A stretch of DNA of 7,696 nucleotides from contig JAHZHF010000145.1 of NCBI GenBank assembly GCA_019420405.1, positions 1-7,696 of the forward strand, read 5' to 3'. This DNA comes from Clostridiales bacterium (GTDB lineage: Bacteria > Bacillota > Clostridia > Lachnospirales > Lachnospiraceae). The translations under genes were made by a program, and so were the position numbers. This document shows positions 1-5,894 of the stretch, piece by piece. The notes under the pieces are model-generated. The model was not told where the DNA came from, made no database searches, and was given only the letters and a program-made list of their open reading frames with translations. Each line of letters starts with the position of its first letter. The first letter of the stretch is position 1.

Positions 1-27
1 CAGCGAGTTAAGCCCCGGCTGTCCTTG
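1..27 (+). repeat. 3' half of a conserved-loop hairpin element (left copy, cut by window edge)
   Basis: Positions 3-27 read GCGAGTT followed by an 18-base arm ending TGTCCTTG. The right end of the window (7672-7696) has GCGAGTT followed by an 18-base arm ending TGTTCTTG, in the same orientation. The two arms match at 13 of 18 positions and the seven loop bases are identical. In the complete right copy this arm is the 3' side of a 14-bp stem, so I infer that the 5' arm of this copy lies just left of the window. Function unknown; it may be a terminator or a REP-like dispersed repeat. Confidence 0.5.
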
Positions 28-81
28 CCTTTAATCCGTATCCGGTACTTTGTAGTTTCCCTTATTCCCTGGAGCGAAGCC

Positions 82-133
82 CAGAGCCGTCCTCCATTCC
101 CGCAGAATACGTCTCAGGAATCGGCTCTGTTTT
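82..133 (+). terminator. terminator-like stem-loop pointing into dapL's 3' end
   Basis: CAGAGCCG (82-89) pairs with CGGCTCTG (122-129), and inside it ATTCC (96-100) pairs with GGAAT (117-121) with a six-base bulge on the left side. A short T run (130-133) follows on the plus strand only. This suits the end of a rightward transcript entering from left of the window and converging on dapL. The long inner loop and short T run make it less than certain. It could also limit leftward read-through from dapL. Confidence 0.45.
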
Positions 134-154
134 CGGACGTTTTGAATTCGGAAG

Positions 155-1372
155 TTATTGAACTTTATAGCTGAAAAGCCGATCAAATCTCTCCATCGCT
201 TCTTTTGTCTTCTCATGAGTACCAAAGGAAGTCAGACGGAAGTAATTCTTTCCATTTACTCCAAAACCGGCCCCCGGCGTACCTACAACCTGGATTCTCT
301 CAAGCAGATAATCAAACAGTTCCCATGACTCCATCCCGTCCGGGCACTTAAACCAGATATACGGGGAATTCACGCCGCCTGTAAACGGGATGTTCTTCCG
401 GCGCAGCGTCTCCGCGATCATGCGGGCGTTCTCCATATAATAGGAAATGTTTTCCATGCACTCTTCCATCCCCTTCTCTGTGAGTACCTGAGCAGCGGCA
501 TACTGTATAATATAAGGTGTGCCGTTAAACTTGGTAGACTGTCTGCGGTTCCACATATCGTGCAGGCTCATGCTGCTTCCGTCAGAGGCAGTGAATACAA
601 GCTCCTTCGGAACCACCGTATAGGAGAATCTCGTTCCGGTGAATCCTGCCGTCTTCGACAGGGAGCAGAACTCGACCGCACATTTCTCTGCTCCTTCAAC
701 CGCGTAGATACTGCGGGGCAGATCCGGTTCTGACACGAACGCTTCATACGCGGAGTCAAAGAGGATCACCGCTTCATTTCTGATAGCGTAGTCAACCCAC
801 TCTTTTAACTGCGCCTTCGTGTAGCAGGCCCCGGTCGGATTGTTTGGCGAGCAGAGGTAGATCACATCCGCCTTTACCGAATCGTCCGGCATGGGAAGGA
901 AATCATTCTCCTCAGTTCCATTCATATAGATAATCTTTTTCCCGTCCATCGTATTTGTATCCACGTACACCGGGTATACCGGGTCGGGCACAAGGATCAC
1001 ATTGTCCTGAGCAAACAGTTCCGTAATATTTCCCGTATCACTCTTCGCGCCGTCTGAGATAAACACTGCGTCCGGATCTACCTTCACGCCATGCTTTGCA
1101 TAGTATTCAGACACAGCTCTGCGTGCAAATTCATACCCCTGTTCCGGCCCGTATCCCTTGAAAGTCTCTGACACGGACTGGGACTCAACCGCCTCGTGGA
1201 GTCCCTCAATGGCGCTCTTCGTAAGCGGCCGGGTCACATCACCGATTCCAAGCCGGATAATATTTCCCGCTTTTTCCGGATATTTTTTCTCGTACGCGCT
1301 GACTCTGCGCGCAATCTCAGCAAAGAGATAGCTGTCCTTTACGTTCAGATAATTTTCATTTAATTTAGGCAT
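155..1372 (-). CDS. dapL: LL-diaminopimelate aminotransferase (DapL)
   Basis: A cytosolic PLP enzyme that converts tetrahydrodipicolinate plus glutamate directly to LL-diaminopimelate, bypassing the succinylase and acetylase branches of lysine and peptidoglycan precursor synthesis. The 405 residues match the family's usual length of about 400-410. Visible fold-type I aminotransferase landmarks are the N-terminal SYLFAEIARR segment (14-23), LGIGDVTRPL (41-50), the SPNNPTG motif (175-181), DSAYEAF (206-212), SLSKTAGFTGTR with the PLP lysine at 240, and FRLTSF (378-383) with the carboxylate-binding arginine. The start at 1372 is preferred over an in-frame ATG at 1480: it gives the family N-terminus MPKLNENYL and has GGAAG just upstream, whereas the extra 36 residues look like translated leader. 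It lies 150 bp downstream of the IclR gene on the same strand, with no obvious functional link to the uronate genes. Confidence 0.93.
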   Translation of the reverse strand: MPKLNENYLNVKDSYLFAEIARRVSAYEKKYPEKAGNIIRLGIGDVTRPLTKSAIEGLHEAVESQSVSETFKGYGPEQGYEFARRAVSEYYAKHGVKVDPDAVFISDGAKSDTGNITELFAQDNVILVPDPVYPVYVDTNTMDGKKIIYMNGTEENDFLPMPDDSVKADVIYLCSPNNPTGACYTKAQLKEWVDYAIRNEAVILFDSAYEAFVSEPDLPRSIYAVEGAEKCAVEFCSLSKTAGFTGTRFSYTVVPKELVFTASDGSSMSLHDMWNRRQSTKFNGTPYIIQYAAAQVLTEKGMEECMENISYYMENARMIAETLRRKNIPFTGGVNSPYIWFKCPDGMESWELFDYLLERIQVVGTPGAGFGVNGKNYFRLTSFGTHEKTKEAMERFDRLFSYKVQ

Positions 1373-1391
1373 CTTTCTTCCATCTTCCTTT

Positions 1392-1423
1392 CCCAAAAAA
1401 GAATAAAGCAGGTCTGCCCCTGC
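1392..1423 (-). terminator. weak terminator or attenuator between the IclR gene and dapL
   Basis: Read on the minus strand, GCAGG (1423-1419) pairs with CCTGC (1412-1408) around a six-base loop and is followed by a T-rich tract (1407-1394). The stem is only 5 bp (6 with a G-U pair). It could end the IclR transcript or attenuate transcription into dapL; its 3' end is 19 nt from the dapL start codon. I see no lysine riboswitch or T-box signature here. Confidence 0.3.
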
Positions 1424-1522
1424 CCGTCTGCCCCATTGCAGCCTGCAGGAGTTACAGTACCCGCTTTCGTTTTTTCGCATCTTATATTATCAGAAAACCT
1501 TCGGATTGAAAAGTCCTTTTTC

Positions 1523-2308
1523 TCACTTTTTCCGCCCGCGGCCATAACCGTCCGTCAGCCGGTCCTCCATCTCCCGGCCCGCTTTCAGTACATATCCCGC
1601 CAGCTCCCGGATTCTCTCATTATCCATGCGGCTGACCGGCGCTGAGATGCTGAACGCATAGTTTGCCCGTCCCAGGGCGTCTTTCAGGCTGCACGCAATA
1701 CACCTGACTCCGATCTCATTTTCTTCATTATCAAGAGCATAGCCCATCTGTCTGATCTGTTCCAGCTCTTTTTTGAATTCACCGTAATCCGTTATTGTAT
1801 AAGGTGTCAGACTGACGATCCTGCTTCCGTTCCAGATCTCTTCCGCCTCCCACTCATCCATCTGAGCTGTCATGGCTTTTCCCACACCTGAACAATAGAG
1901 GGGCACTCTGCTCCCGATCCGGGATACCATCTGTATCCCGTTGCTGAACGACTCTACCTTATCGATATACACCGCTTCCGTCCCGTCTCTCTCCACGAAA
2001 TGAACCGTCTCCCCCGTAGCTTCCATCAGTTTCCGCAGATACGGCCGTACAATCTGTACCACATCTACTTTGCTCATTATCTTATTCGCCATATCTACGA
2101 TCTTAAGCGTCGGTTCATATTTTCCCGTGGCCTCATTCTGCCTTGCATACCCCATATAAATAAGAGAACTCAGAACTCTGTAAGCCGTCGTTTTATTCAG
2201 CCCCAGCGCTCCGCTCAAGTCCATCAGGCCGATACTCCCGCTCTCTGCCAGCAGCTCCATCACATCAAAAATACGTCCGGCAACCTGTATCGGATTTTTC
2301 TGCTCCAT
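1523..2308 (-). CDS. IclR-family transcriptional regulator (KdgR-like)
   Basis: A 261-residue cytosolic repressor of the IclR family, the family of the E. coli and Dickeya KdgR regulators of uronate catabolism. The N-terminal winged helix-turn-helix covers about residues 6-67, with the recognition helix around NKTTAYRVLSSL (38-49). The C-terminal effector domain follows a linker helix and contains RVPLYCSGVGKAM (134-146) and the ENEIGVRCIACSLKD stretch (196-210), both typical of the family's ligand pocket and dimer region. Length is normal. The ATG at 2308 has GGGAGG nine bases upstream. It is divergent from the KDPG aldolase-KDG kinase operon, and each promoter carries a copy of the same palindrome, which strongly suggests autoregulation plus repression of that operon. 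The inducer is not shown by the sequence; KDG or a related keto-sugar acid is the natural guess from KdgR precedent. Confidence 0.9.
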   Translation of the reverse strand: MEQKNPIQVAGRIFDVMELLAESGSIGLMDLSGALGLNKTTAYRVLSSLIYMGYARQNEATGKYEPTLKIVDMANKIMSKVDVVQIVRPYLRKLMEATGETVHFVERDGTEAVYIDKVESFSNGIQMVSRIGSRVPLYCSGVGKAMTAQMDEWEAEEIWNGSRIVSLTPYTITDYGEFKKELEQIRQMGYALDNEENEIGVRCIACSLKDALGRANYAFSISAPVSRMDNERIRELAGYVLKAGREMEDRLTDGYGRGRKK

Positions 2309-2354
2309 CTTTTTCCGCCTCCCACCATATTTCAGTTCCGTGCAATCTCACTTT

Positions 2355-2371
2355 GTTTCATATTATGAAAC
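2355..2371. promoter_or_regulatory. operator 1 for the IclR regulator
   Basis: GTTTCATATTATGAAAC is a perfect palindrome: 8-bp arms around one central base. It covers the expected transcription start of the IclR gene, so binding would shut off that promoter. The TTTCA/TGAAA half-sites resemble published KdgR-type boxes of the IclR family. It matches 15 of 17 positions of the second site at 2512-2528. Confidence 0.75.
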
Positions 2372-2373
2372 TA

Positions 2374-2402
2374 ATTCTATCACAGGAGCTCCCCGGGCGC
2401 AA
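2374..2402 (-). promoter_or_regulatory. probable promoter of the IclR regulator gene
   Basis: On the minus strand TTGCGC (2402-2397) and TAGAAT (2379-2374) are separated by 17 bp. The -10 is good and the -35 keeps only TTG. The predicted start near 2367 falls inside the palindrome at 2355-2371, which supports autorepression. Confidence 0.45.
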
Positions 2403-2451
2403 TCCGTTTTTATGCTCAGATTTTTTCTTAGTTTTTTGGTACTTTTTTTAC

Positions 2452-2479
2452 TTGACATTTTCCGAATCCGTATTATACT
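2452..2479 (+). promoter_or_regulatory. promoter of the kdgA-kdgK operon
   Basis: TTGACA (2452-2457) and TATACT (2474-2479) with a 16-bp spacer form a near-consensus sigma-A promoter. Transcription should start near 2486, leaving a leader of about 59 nt that contains operator 2. Confidence 0.75.
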
Positions 2480-2511
2480 TTGAGTTAGGATGTATCACAT
2501 CAAGAAACCAG

Positions 2512-2528
2512 TTTTCATATTGTGAAAC
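2512..2528. promoter_or_regulatory. operator 2 for the IclR regulator, downstream of the kdgA start site
   Basis: TTTTCATATTGTGAAAC differs from operator 1 at two of 17 positions, and 6 of its 8 arm pairs match. It sits at roughly +26 to +42 of the predicted transcript and ends two bases before the AGGAGAG ribosome binding site (2531-2537). Repression there would act as a roadblock or by looping to operator 1. Confidence 0.7.
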
Positions 2529-2544
2529 AAAGGAGAGATGGAAA

Positions 2545-3183
2545 ATGAACGATGTATTAAAAAAATTTGGTGAGCTCGGTATTATCCCGGTAGTTGTTCT
2601 CGATGACGCAAAAGACGCAGAGCCGCTGGCTCAGGCGCTCTGTGAAGGCGGACTTCCGTGTGCAGAAGTAACTTTCCGTACAGATGCTGCTGAAGAATCC
2701 ATCCGGATTATGGCAGAGAAATATCCGGACATGCTGGTTGGAGCAGGCACTGTCCTGACAACAGAGCAGGTTGACCGTGCAGTTGCAGCAGGTGCAAAAT
2801 TCATCGTAAGCCCGGGACTGAACCCGAAGGTTGTTAAATACTGTGTTGACAAAGGAATCCCTGTTACACCGGGATGCGCAAACCCGAGTGATGTAGAGCA
2901 GGCTCTGGAATTCGGACTGGATGTTGTTAAATTCTTCCCCGCTGAGCAGGCTGGCGGACTCGCTTATATCAAAGCGATCGCAGCTCCTTATGTTGGAATG
3001 AAGTTCATGCCGACAGGCGGAATCAATCCGAAGAATGTAAAAGATTATCTTGCATATGACAAGATTCTTGCATGCGGCGGAAGCTGGATGGTAAAAGGCG
3101 ATCTGGTAAAAGCTGGCGAGTTTGACAAAATCAAAGAGATGGTCAAAGAAGCCGTAGAGATCGTAAAAGAAATCAGAGGTTAA
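2545..3183 (+). CDS. kdgA: KDPG aldolase / 4-hydroxy-2-oxoglutarate aldolase
   Basis: A class I (Schiff-base) aldolase of the Eda family that cleaves 2-keto-3-deoxy-6-phosphogluconate to pyruvate and glyceraldehyde-3-phosphate, the last step of the Entner-Doudoroff and uronate routes. At 212 residues it has the usual family length and is a single TIM barrel. Landmarks are GIIPVVV (12-18), AEVTFRT with the catalytic glutamate at 41, VGAGTV (65-70), FIVSPG (86-91), VTPG (107-110), VVKFFPAE (127-134) with the Schiff-base lysine at 129, and MPTGGI (155-160). An in-frame extension runs upstream to 2353, but the ATG at 2545 is chosen because AGGAGAG lies seven bases before it and the upstream part would cover the promoter and operator. 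First gene of an operon with the KDG kinase, 157 bp apart; probably repressed by the divergent IclR protein. Confidence 0.95.
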   Translation: MNDVLKKFGELGIIPVVVLDDAKDAEPLAQALCEGGLPCAEVTFRTDAAEESIRIMAEKYPDMLVGAGTVLTTEQVDRAVAAGAKFIVSPGLNPKVVKYCVDKGIPVTPGCANPSDVEQALEFGLDVVKFFPAEQAGGLAYIKAIAAPYVGMKFMPTGGINPKNVKDYLAYDKILACGGSWMVKGDLVKAGEFDKIKEMVKEAVEIVKEIRG

Positions 3184-3266
3184 TCAGGACGACGGAGACT
3201 TTTCCGGACATGTCCGCAGATAATTATGCTGACGTTAAAATTAATATAAACCCAAACCTTGAATCC

Positions 3267-3295
3267 GGGGATGCTGTCTGCCATGCAGCATCCCC
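3267..3295 (+). other. intercistronic stem-loop between kdgA and kdgK
   Basis: GGGGATGCTG (3267-3276) pairs perfectly with CAGCATCCCC (3286-3295) around a nine-base loop. The following bases are A-rich with no T run, so it is not a typical intrinsic terminator. An mRNA-stabilising or processing hairpin that sets the aldolase:kinase ratio is a reasonable inference. A 12-bp palindrome CGGACATGTCCG also lies at 3205-3216. Confidence 0.6.
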
Positions 3296-3340
3296 ACAAA
3301 AATATTCCCATTGAATTCCATGCGCAGGAGGTATACATTT

Positions 3341-4363
3341 ATGAACAAATCTTTTGACCTTCTTTCACTTGGAGAAGTCCTTCTCCGCCTTTCCCCGCCG
3401 AGCAATGAACGCCTTGTACGAGGTGAAACACTTCAGAAACAGGTCGGCGGTGCAGAACTCAACGTAGTATCCGGTGTTTCCCTTCTGGGACTGAGAACCG
3501 GAATCATCTCCAAGCTCCCCGCCAACGACATCGGTACATATGCAAAGAACCGTATCCGTTTCTGCGGAGTCAGTGATGACTTTCTGGTATATGACACGGC
3601 TCCGGACGCGCGTCTCGGAATCTACTACTACGAAAACGGGGCTTATCCGAGAAAACCCGGCGTAGTCTATGACCGGCGCCACTCCACGATCAACACAATC
3701 TCCATTGATGATTTCGATGATTCCCTGTTCTCCTCCACACGCTGTTTCCACACGAGCGGTATCACACTGGCTCTGGGACAGAAGTGCCGCGAAACCGCCA
3801 TGGAGATGATCCGTCGTTTTAAAGAATCCGGTGCAATCATCTCATTTGACGTAAACTTCCGTGGAAATCTGTGGACCGGAGATGAGGCGAGAGAATGCAT
3901 TCTCCAGATTCTCCCGTATGTAGATATCTTCTTCTGTTCAGAGGAAACAGCGAGACTGACTTTCCTGAAAACGGGCGATGCGAAAGACATCATGAAGAGC
4001 TTTACAACAGATTTCCCAATCTCTATCGTCGCTTCAACTCAGCGTATCGTTCACAGTCCGAAGGTCCACACATTCGGTTCTATCATCTACGATGCGCGCA
4101 AGGACAAGTTCTACGAGGAAGAGCCCTATCACAACATCGAAGTTGTTGACCGGATCGGCAGCGGAGATGCTTATGTATCCGGCGTATTATACGGGCTTCT
4201 CTCCGACAACGAGAACTGCCAGAGAGCACTGGAGATCGGAAACGCTACAAGCGCAGTGAAAAACACAATTCCCGGCGATCTTCCGTCATCAGATCTCAAA
4301 GAGATCGAAAACGTCATCAAAGGGCATAAGGCAGTCGGACCTCAGCTTGAGATGGATCGGTAG
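3341..4363 (+). CDS. kdgK: 2-keto-3-deoxygluconate kinase (PfkB family)
   Basis: A ribokinase-like sugar kinase that phosphorylates 2-keto-3-deoxygluconate at C6 with ATP to give KDPG, the substrate of the aldolase encoded just upstream. Its 340 residues fit the family. Visible PfkB features are the N-terminal LSLGEVLLRL strand (8-17), QVGGAELNV substrate-binding loop (34-42), FDVNFR (169-174), and the C-terminal signature DRIGSGDAYVSG (270-281) with the catalytic aspartate at 276 and the GSGD anion hole. The start at 3341 has AGGAGG nine bases upstream; an alternative in-frame TTG at 3311 would add ten residues but lacks a better site. Other PfkB kinases (fructo- or tagatokinase) look similar, and the KDG assignment leans on the neighbouring KDPG aldolase and KdgR-like regulator. 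The transcript probably ends at the hairpin at 4434-4480. Confidence 0.88.
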   Translation: MNKSFDLLSLGEVLLRLSPPSNERLVRGETLQKQVGGAELNVVSGVSLLGLRTGIISKLPANDIGTYAKNRIRFCGVSDDFLVYDTAPDARLGIYYYENGAYPRKPGVVYDRRHSTINTISIDDFDDSLFSSTRCFHTSGITLALGQKCRETAMEMIRRFKESGAIISFDVNFRGNLWTGDEARECILQILPYVDIFFCSEETARLTFLKTGDAKDIMKSFTTDFPISIVASTQRIVHSPKVHTFGSIIYDARKDKFYEEEPYHNIEVVDRIGSGDAYVSGVLYGLLSDNENCQRALEIGNATSAVKNTIPGDLPSSDLKEIENVIKGHKAVGPQLEMDR

Positions 4364-4433
4364 ATCCTGTAAAGTTTGCGAATTCCCTGGTGAGAAACTT
4401 CTGGAATCAGAGGTAATATCTGTCAAAAGCAAG

Positions 4434-4491
4434 AGCGCGGCCTGAAGAACTTTCGGATTAGAAAGTCTTCCAGCCGCGCTGTTCTGTGTTT
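4434..4491 (+). terminator. terminator of the kdgA-kdgK operon
   Basis: AGCGCGG (4434-4440) pairs with CCGCGCT (4474-4480), and AAGAACTTTC (4445-4454) pairs with GAAAGTCTT (4461-4469) apart from a one-base bulge, around the loop GGATTA. The T-rich but interrupted tail GTTCTGTGTTT follows. This is a long stem ending about 120 bases after the kinase stop codon. Confidence 0.65.
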
Positions 4492-4519
4492 ATCAGCCTA
4501 TTTAGACAATAGCATTTCC

Positions 4520-4683
4520 GTTACAGTTCACACGTCTGCCAAAGGCGGCTGCTTTATGCTTGCATAAGGAGCAGGCCGCCTTTTTGCAGACGGAGGGAGC
4601 GCCTTTTCATGAGTAAAACAGTGGCGTCAGCCACAATAAGCACGCAGTGCGGTTTTACGAATGGCGCTCCTGTGAACAGTAAC
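4520..4683. other. multi-branch inverted-repeat element (candidate structured RNA or MITE-like repeat)
   Basis: GTTACAGTTCACA (4520-4532) pairs with TGTGAACAGTAAC (4671-4683) at 12 of 13 positions and encloses two large hairpins placed end to end. Hairpin A (4533-4592): CGTCTGC/GCAGACG outside, then AAAGGCGGC/GCCGCCTTT, TGCT/AGCA and TTATG/CATAA with a CTTG loop. Hairpin B (4596-4670): GGAGCGCC/GGCGCTCC, then GTAAAAC (4613-4619)/GTTTTAC (4652-4658), enclosing two small hairpins, GTGGC/GCCAC (4621-4634) and GCAC/GTGC (4640-4650). Almost every base of 164 is explained by nested pairing, far beyond chance. I do not recognise a known RNA family. It may be transcribed regulatory RNA, a cruciform-forming DNA element or a non-autonomous mobile repeat. 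Confidence 0.6.
4541..4585 (+). terminator. terminator-like hairpin inside the structured element
   Basis: GGCGGC (4544-4549) pairs with GCCGCC (4575-4580), extended by AAA/TTT and capped by TGCT/AGCA and TTATG/CATAA, and is followed directly by TTTTT (4581-4585). It has the form of an intrinsic terminator for plus-strand transcription. It precedes a possible small ORF, so conditional termination is conceivable. Confidence 0.5.
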
Positions 4684-4737
4684 GTATTTCCGCCTGAATT
4701 AATGCAGAAAGCGGAGCGGACGATTGGAGAGCACTAA
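4609..4737 (+). CDS. possible small ORF, 42 residues, function unknown
   Basis: An ATG at 4609 opens a 42-codon frame ending in TAA at 4735-4737. GGAGGGAG (4592-4599) lies nine bases upstream, a good ribosome binding site. The product begins MSKTVASATISTQCGF and ends ELMQKAERTIGEH; it has one cysteine, no membrane segment or signal peptide, and a polar C-terminal helix-like stretch. I do not recognise it. The frame overlaps hairpin B and the 3' arm of the outer stem of the structured element, so the ribosome binding site and start would be partly sequestered when the RNA folds. It ends 24 bases before the -35 of the next gene. A frame this short can occur by chance; the ribosome binding site and position are the only support. 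Confidence 0.35.
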   Translation: MSKTVASATISTQCGFTNGAPVNSNVFPPELMQKAERTIGEH

Positions 4738-4761
4738 CCACCTGAATCTCCCACAGGTAGA

Positions 4762-4790
4762 TTGCCTTTTCCCCACTCCTCCCGTACAAT
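4762..4790 (+). promoter_or_regulatory. promoter of the HTH-membrane protein gene
   Basis: TTGCCT (4762-4767) and TACAAT (4785-4790) with a 17-bp spacer. The start is predicted near 4797, giving a leader of about 74 nt. A short inverted repeat, ACCTG (4740-4744)/CAGGT (4754-4758), just upstream of the -35 could be an operator but is weak. Confidence 0.55.
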
Positions 4791-4798
4791 ATTCACAG

Positions 4799-4851
4799 AG
4801 CAGCGGTCCAACTGCGAAACTTTTCCACACAGCATAATCCAAACCGCTGCT
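4799..4851 (+). other. 5' leader stem-loop before the HTH-membrane protein gene
   Basis: AGCAGCGGT (4799-4807) pairs perfectly with ACCGCTGCT (4843-4851) around a 35-base loop. It begins at about the predicted first base of the transcript and ends four bases before the AGGGAGG ribosome binding site (4855-4861). It may protect the 5' end or affect translation. Confidence 0.45.
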
Positions 4852-4870
4852 TCCAGGGAGGAACAACACT

Positions 4871-5668
4871 ATGTTTCAGATTGACAATGAAAAATTCGGG
4901 GGCTTCCTTTCCTCACTCAGGAAGGAACATCAGATGACACAGCAGGATCTTGCAGACAAACTCTTTGTATCAAACAAGACAGTCAGCAAATGGGAACGGG
5001 GCGCAAGCCTTCCGGGTGTTTCCCTGCTGCTCCCGCTTGCAGAAGCTCTTGACATAACCGTTTCAGAGCTGCTCAGAGGAGAGCGGATATCTCCGGCCAA
5101 CGAAGAAACTGACGGCGGTGTTTCCGCTGACGCTGTCCCCACTGAAACCACTGACGCCATCGCCACCACCGACACGATTGATGCTGCCGCTGTCCTTAGA
5201 ACAATTAAGCGCAGAAAGAAATACTGGATTTGGGCCTTCCTGATCTGTACAGGAATCACCGCGGCTGAAATCCTGATACTTAACATCTTCGGACTGACTT
5301 TTGAAAAAATGCGTGGGGACGTCCTGCTGCTGTGCGGTCTCTCTCTGCTTTTTGCCGGGTGGTTCTGTTTCTTTGCCAAAGGGCTGCTTCCTGTATATTA
5401 CGATGAGAATAAAATCAACTATGTCTCCCAGGGCCCTGTCCGGATCCACATGCAGGGACTTGCCTTCAACAACGGAAACTGGCCGTATCTGTGCACCGCG
5501 TTTAAAATCTGTCTCATGGCAGCCTCCATACTCTACCCGCTTATCTGTGGAATATGCCTGGCCGCCGGAGGCATGGATCTGTGGGAATCGGCGAAAAAGA
5601 TCAGCGCTGTTATTATAGTTCTCGCAATGCTGGCTGTTATCTACGGTGTCGGAAAAAAATACGAATAA
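4871..5668 (+). CDS. XRE-family helix-turn-helix protein with C-terminal membrane domain
   Basis: 265 residues. The N-terminal XRE/Cro-C1 HTH spans about 7-67, with TQQDLADKLFVSNKTVSKWE (23-42) as helices 2-3 and a typical LPLAEALDITVSELLRG end. A Thr/Ala/Asp-rich linker (about 75-108) leads to a basic stop segment (RTIKRRKK, 110-117) and four hydrophobic helices at roughly 118-141, 149-173, 210-233 and 243-261. Between helices 2 and 3 is a short polar region with VYYDENKINY and LAFNNGNWPY. The protein is therefore a predicted membrane-tethered DNA-binding regulator, a common architecture in Clostridia without a settled function. The ATG at 4871 has AGGGAGG nine bases upstream. It has its own promoter and no co-transcribed partner here, so its targets are unknown; autoregulation is possible. 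It is probably not part of the uronate system. Confidence 0.85.
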   Translation: MFQIDNEKFGGFLSSLRKEHQMTQQDLADKLFVSNKTVSKWERGASLPGVSLLLPLAEALDITVSELLRGERISPANEETDGGVSADAVPTETTDAIATTDTIDAAAVLRTIKRRKKYWIWAFLICTGITAAEILILNIFGLTFEKMRGDVLLLCGLSLLFAGWFCFFAKGLLPVYYDENKINYVSQGPVRIHMQGLAFNNGNWPYLCTAFKICLMAASILYPLICGICLAAGGMDLWESAKKISAVIIVLAMLAVIYGVGKKYE

Positions 5669-5704
5669 TATTGACTACTGACTGTCCGCGTGACATGAAA
5701 GAGA

Positions 5705-5773
5705 GTCCGCAAAGAGCGCCAGAAAAAAGCACCAGGAAAGAGGCCAGAAAAGGGCGCCGAAAAAGAGCTCCGG
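5705..5773 (+). repeat. degenerate purine-rich tandem repeat, about 13-bp period
   Basis: Units of the form G-N-G/A-C-C followed by an A/G-rich tail begin at 5716, 5729, 5741, 5754 and 5767 (for example GCGCCAGAAAAAA and GCACCAGGAAAGA), with a weaker unit at about 5705. Spacing is 12-13 bp. It lies between the HTH-membrane gene and the convergent hairpin and has no gene I can support. It may be slippage-derived spacer DNA. Confidence 0.4.
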
Positions 5774-5782
5774 AATGCAGAC

Positions 5783-5813
5783 AGGGCCGGAGGAAAAATG
5801 CTCCTCCGGCCCT
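5783..5813. terminator. bidirectional terminator hairpin between convergent genes
   Basis: AGGGCCGGAGGA (5783-5794) pairs perfectly with TCCTCCGGCCCT (5802-5813) around a seven-base loop. The plus-strand side is followed by an AT-rich, T-containing tract rather than a clean T run. Its place between the stop codons at 5668 (plus) and 5895 (minus) fits termination from both sides. Confidence 0.75.
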
Positions 5814-5894
5814 ATATTTATACTTGTTCTACTTCTACTTATCTATACCTGCTCTTTATTCTTATCCTGATTTTCCCATTCTTGTCTGAGTGGC

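Noticed and set aside
1486..1514. Possible dapL promoter with GATAAT -10 on the minus strand (1491-1486)
   Set aside because: The -10 is good but no acceptable -35 lies at 16-18 bp (ACTTTT or CTTTTC). I could not decide between an independent promoter and read-through from the IclR gene.
3210..3314. 34-codon frame starting MSADNYADV between kdgA and kdgK
   Set aside because: Short, with its only GGAG 12 bases upstream, and it runs through the stem-loop at 3267-3295. A chance frame of this size is expected.
4382..4407. ATTCC/GGAAT inverted repeat just after kdgK, and a 13-base match GAAACTTCTGGAA shared with about 7528-7540
   Set aside because: A five-base stem with a long loop and a single 13-base match are both expected by chance in a window of this size.
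4520..4683. Integron attC site, riboswitch or group II intron remnant
   Set aside because: No integrase core sites, no known aptamer core or ligand-linked downstream gene, and no domain V-like motif or reverse transcriptase.
5695..5889. 64-codon plus-strand frame with a basic N-terminal half and Tyr/Leu-rich C-terminal half
   Set aside because: No ribosome binding site before its ATG; it is a translation of the purine-rich repeat and runs through the terminator hairpin. Its composition follows from those elements.
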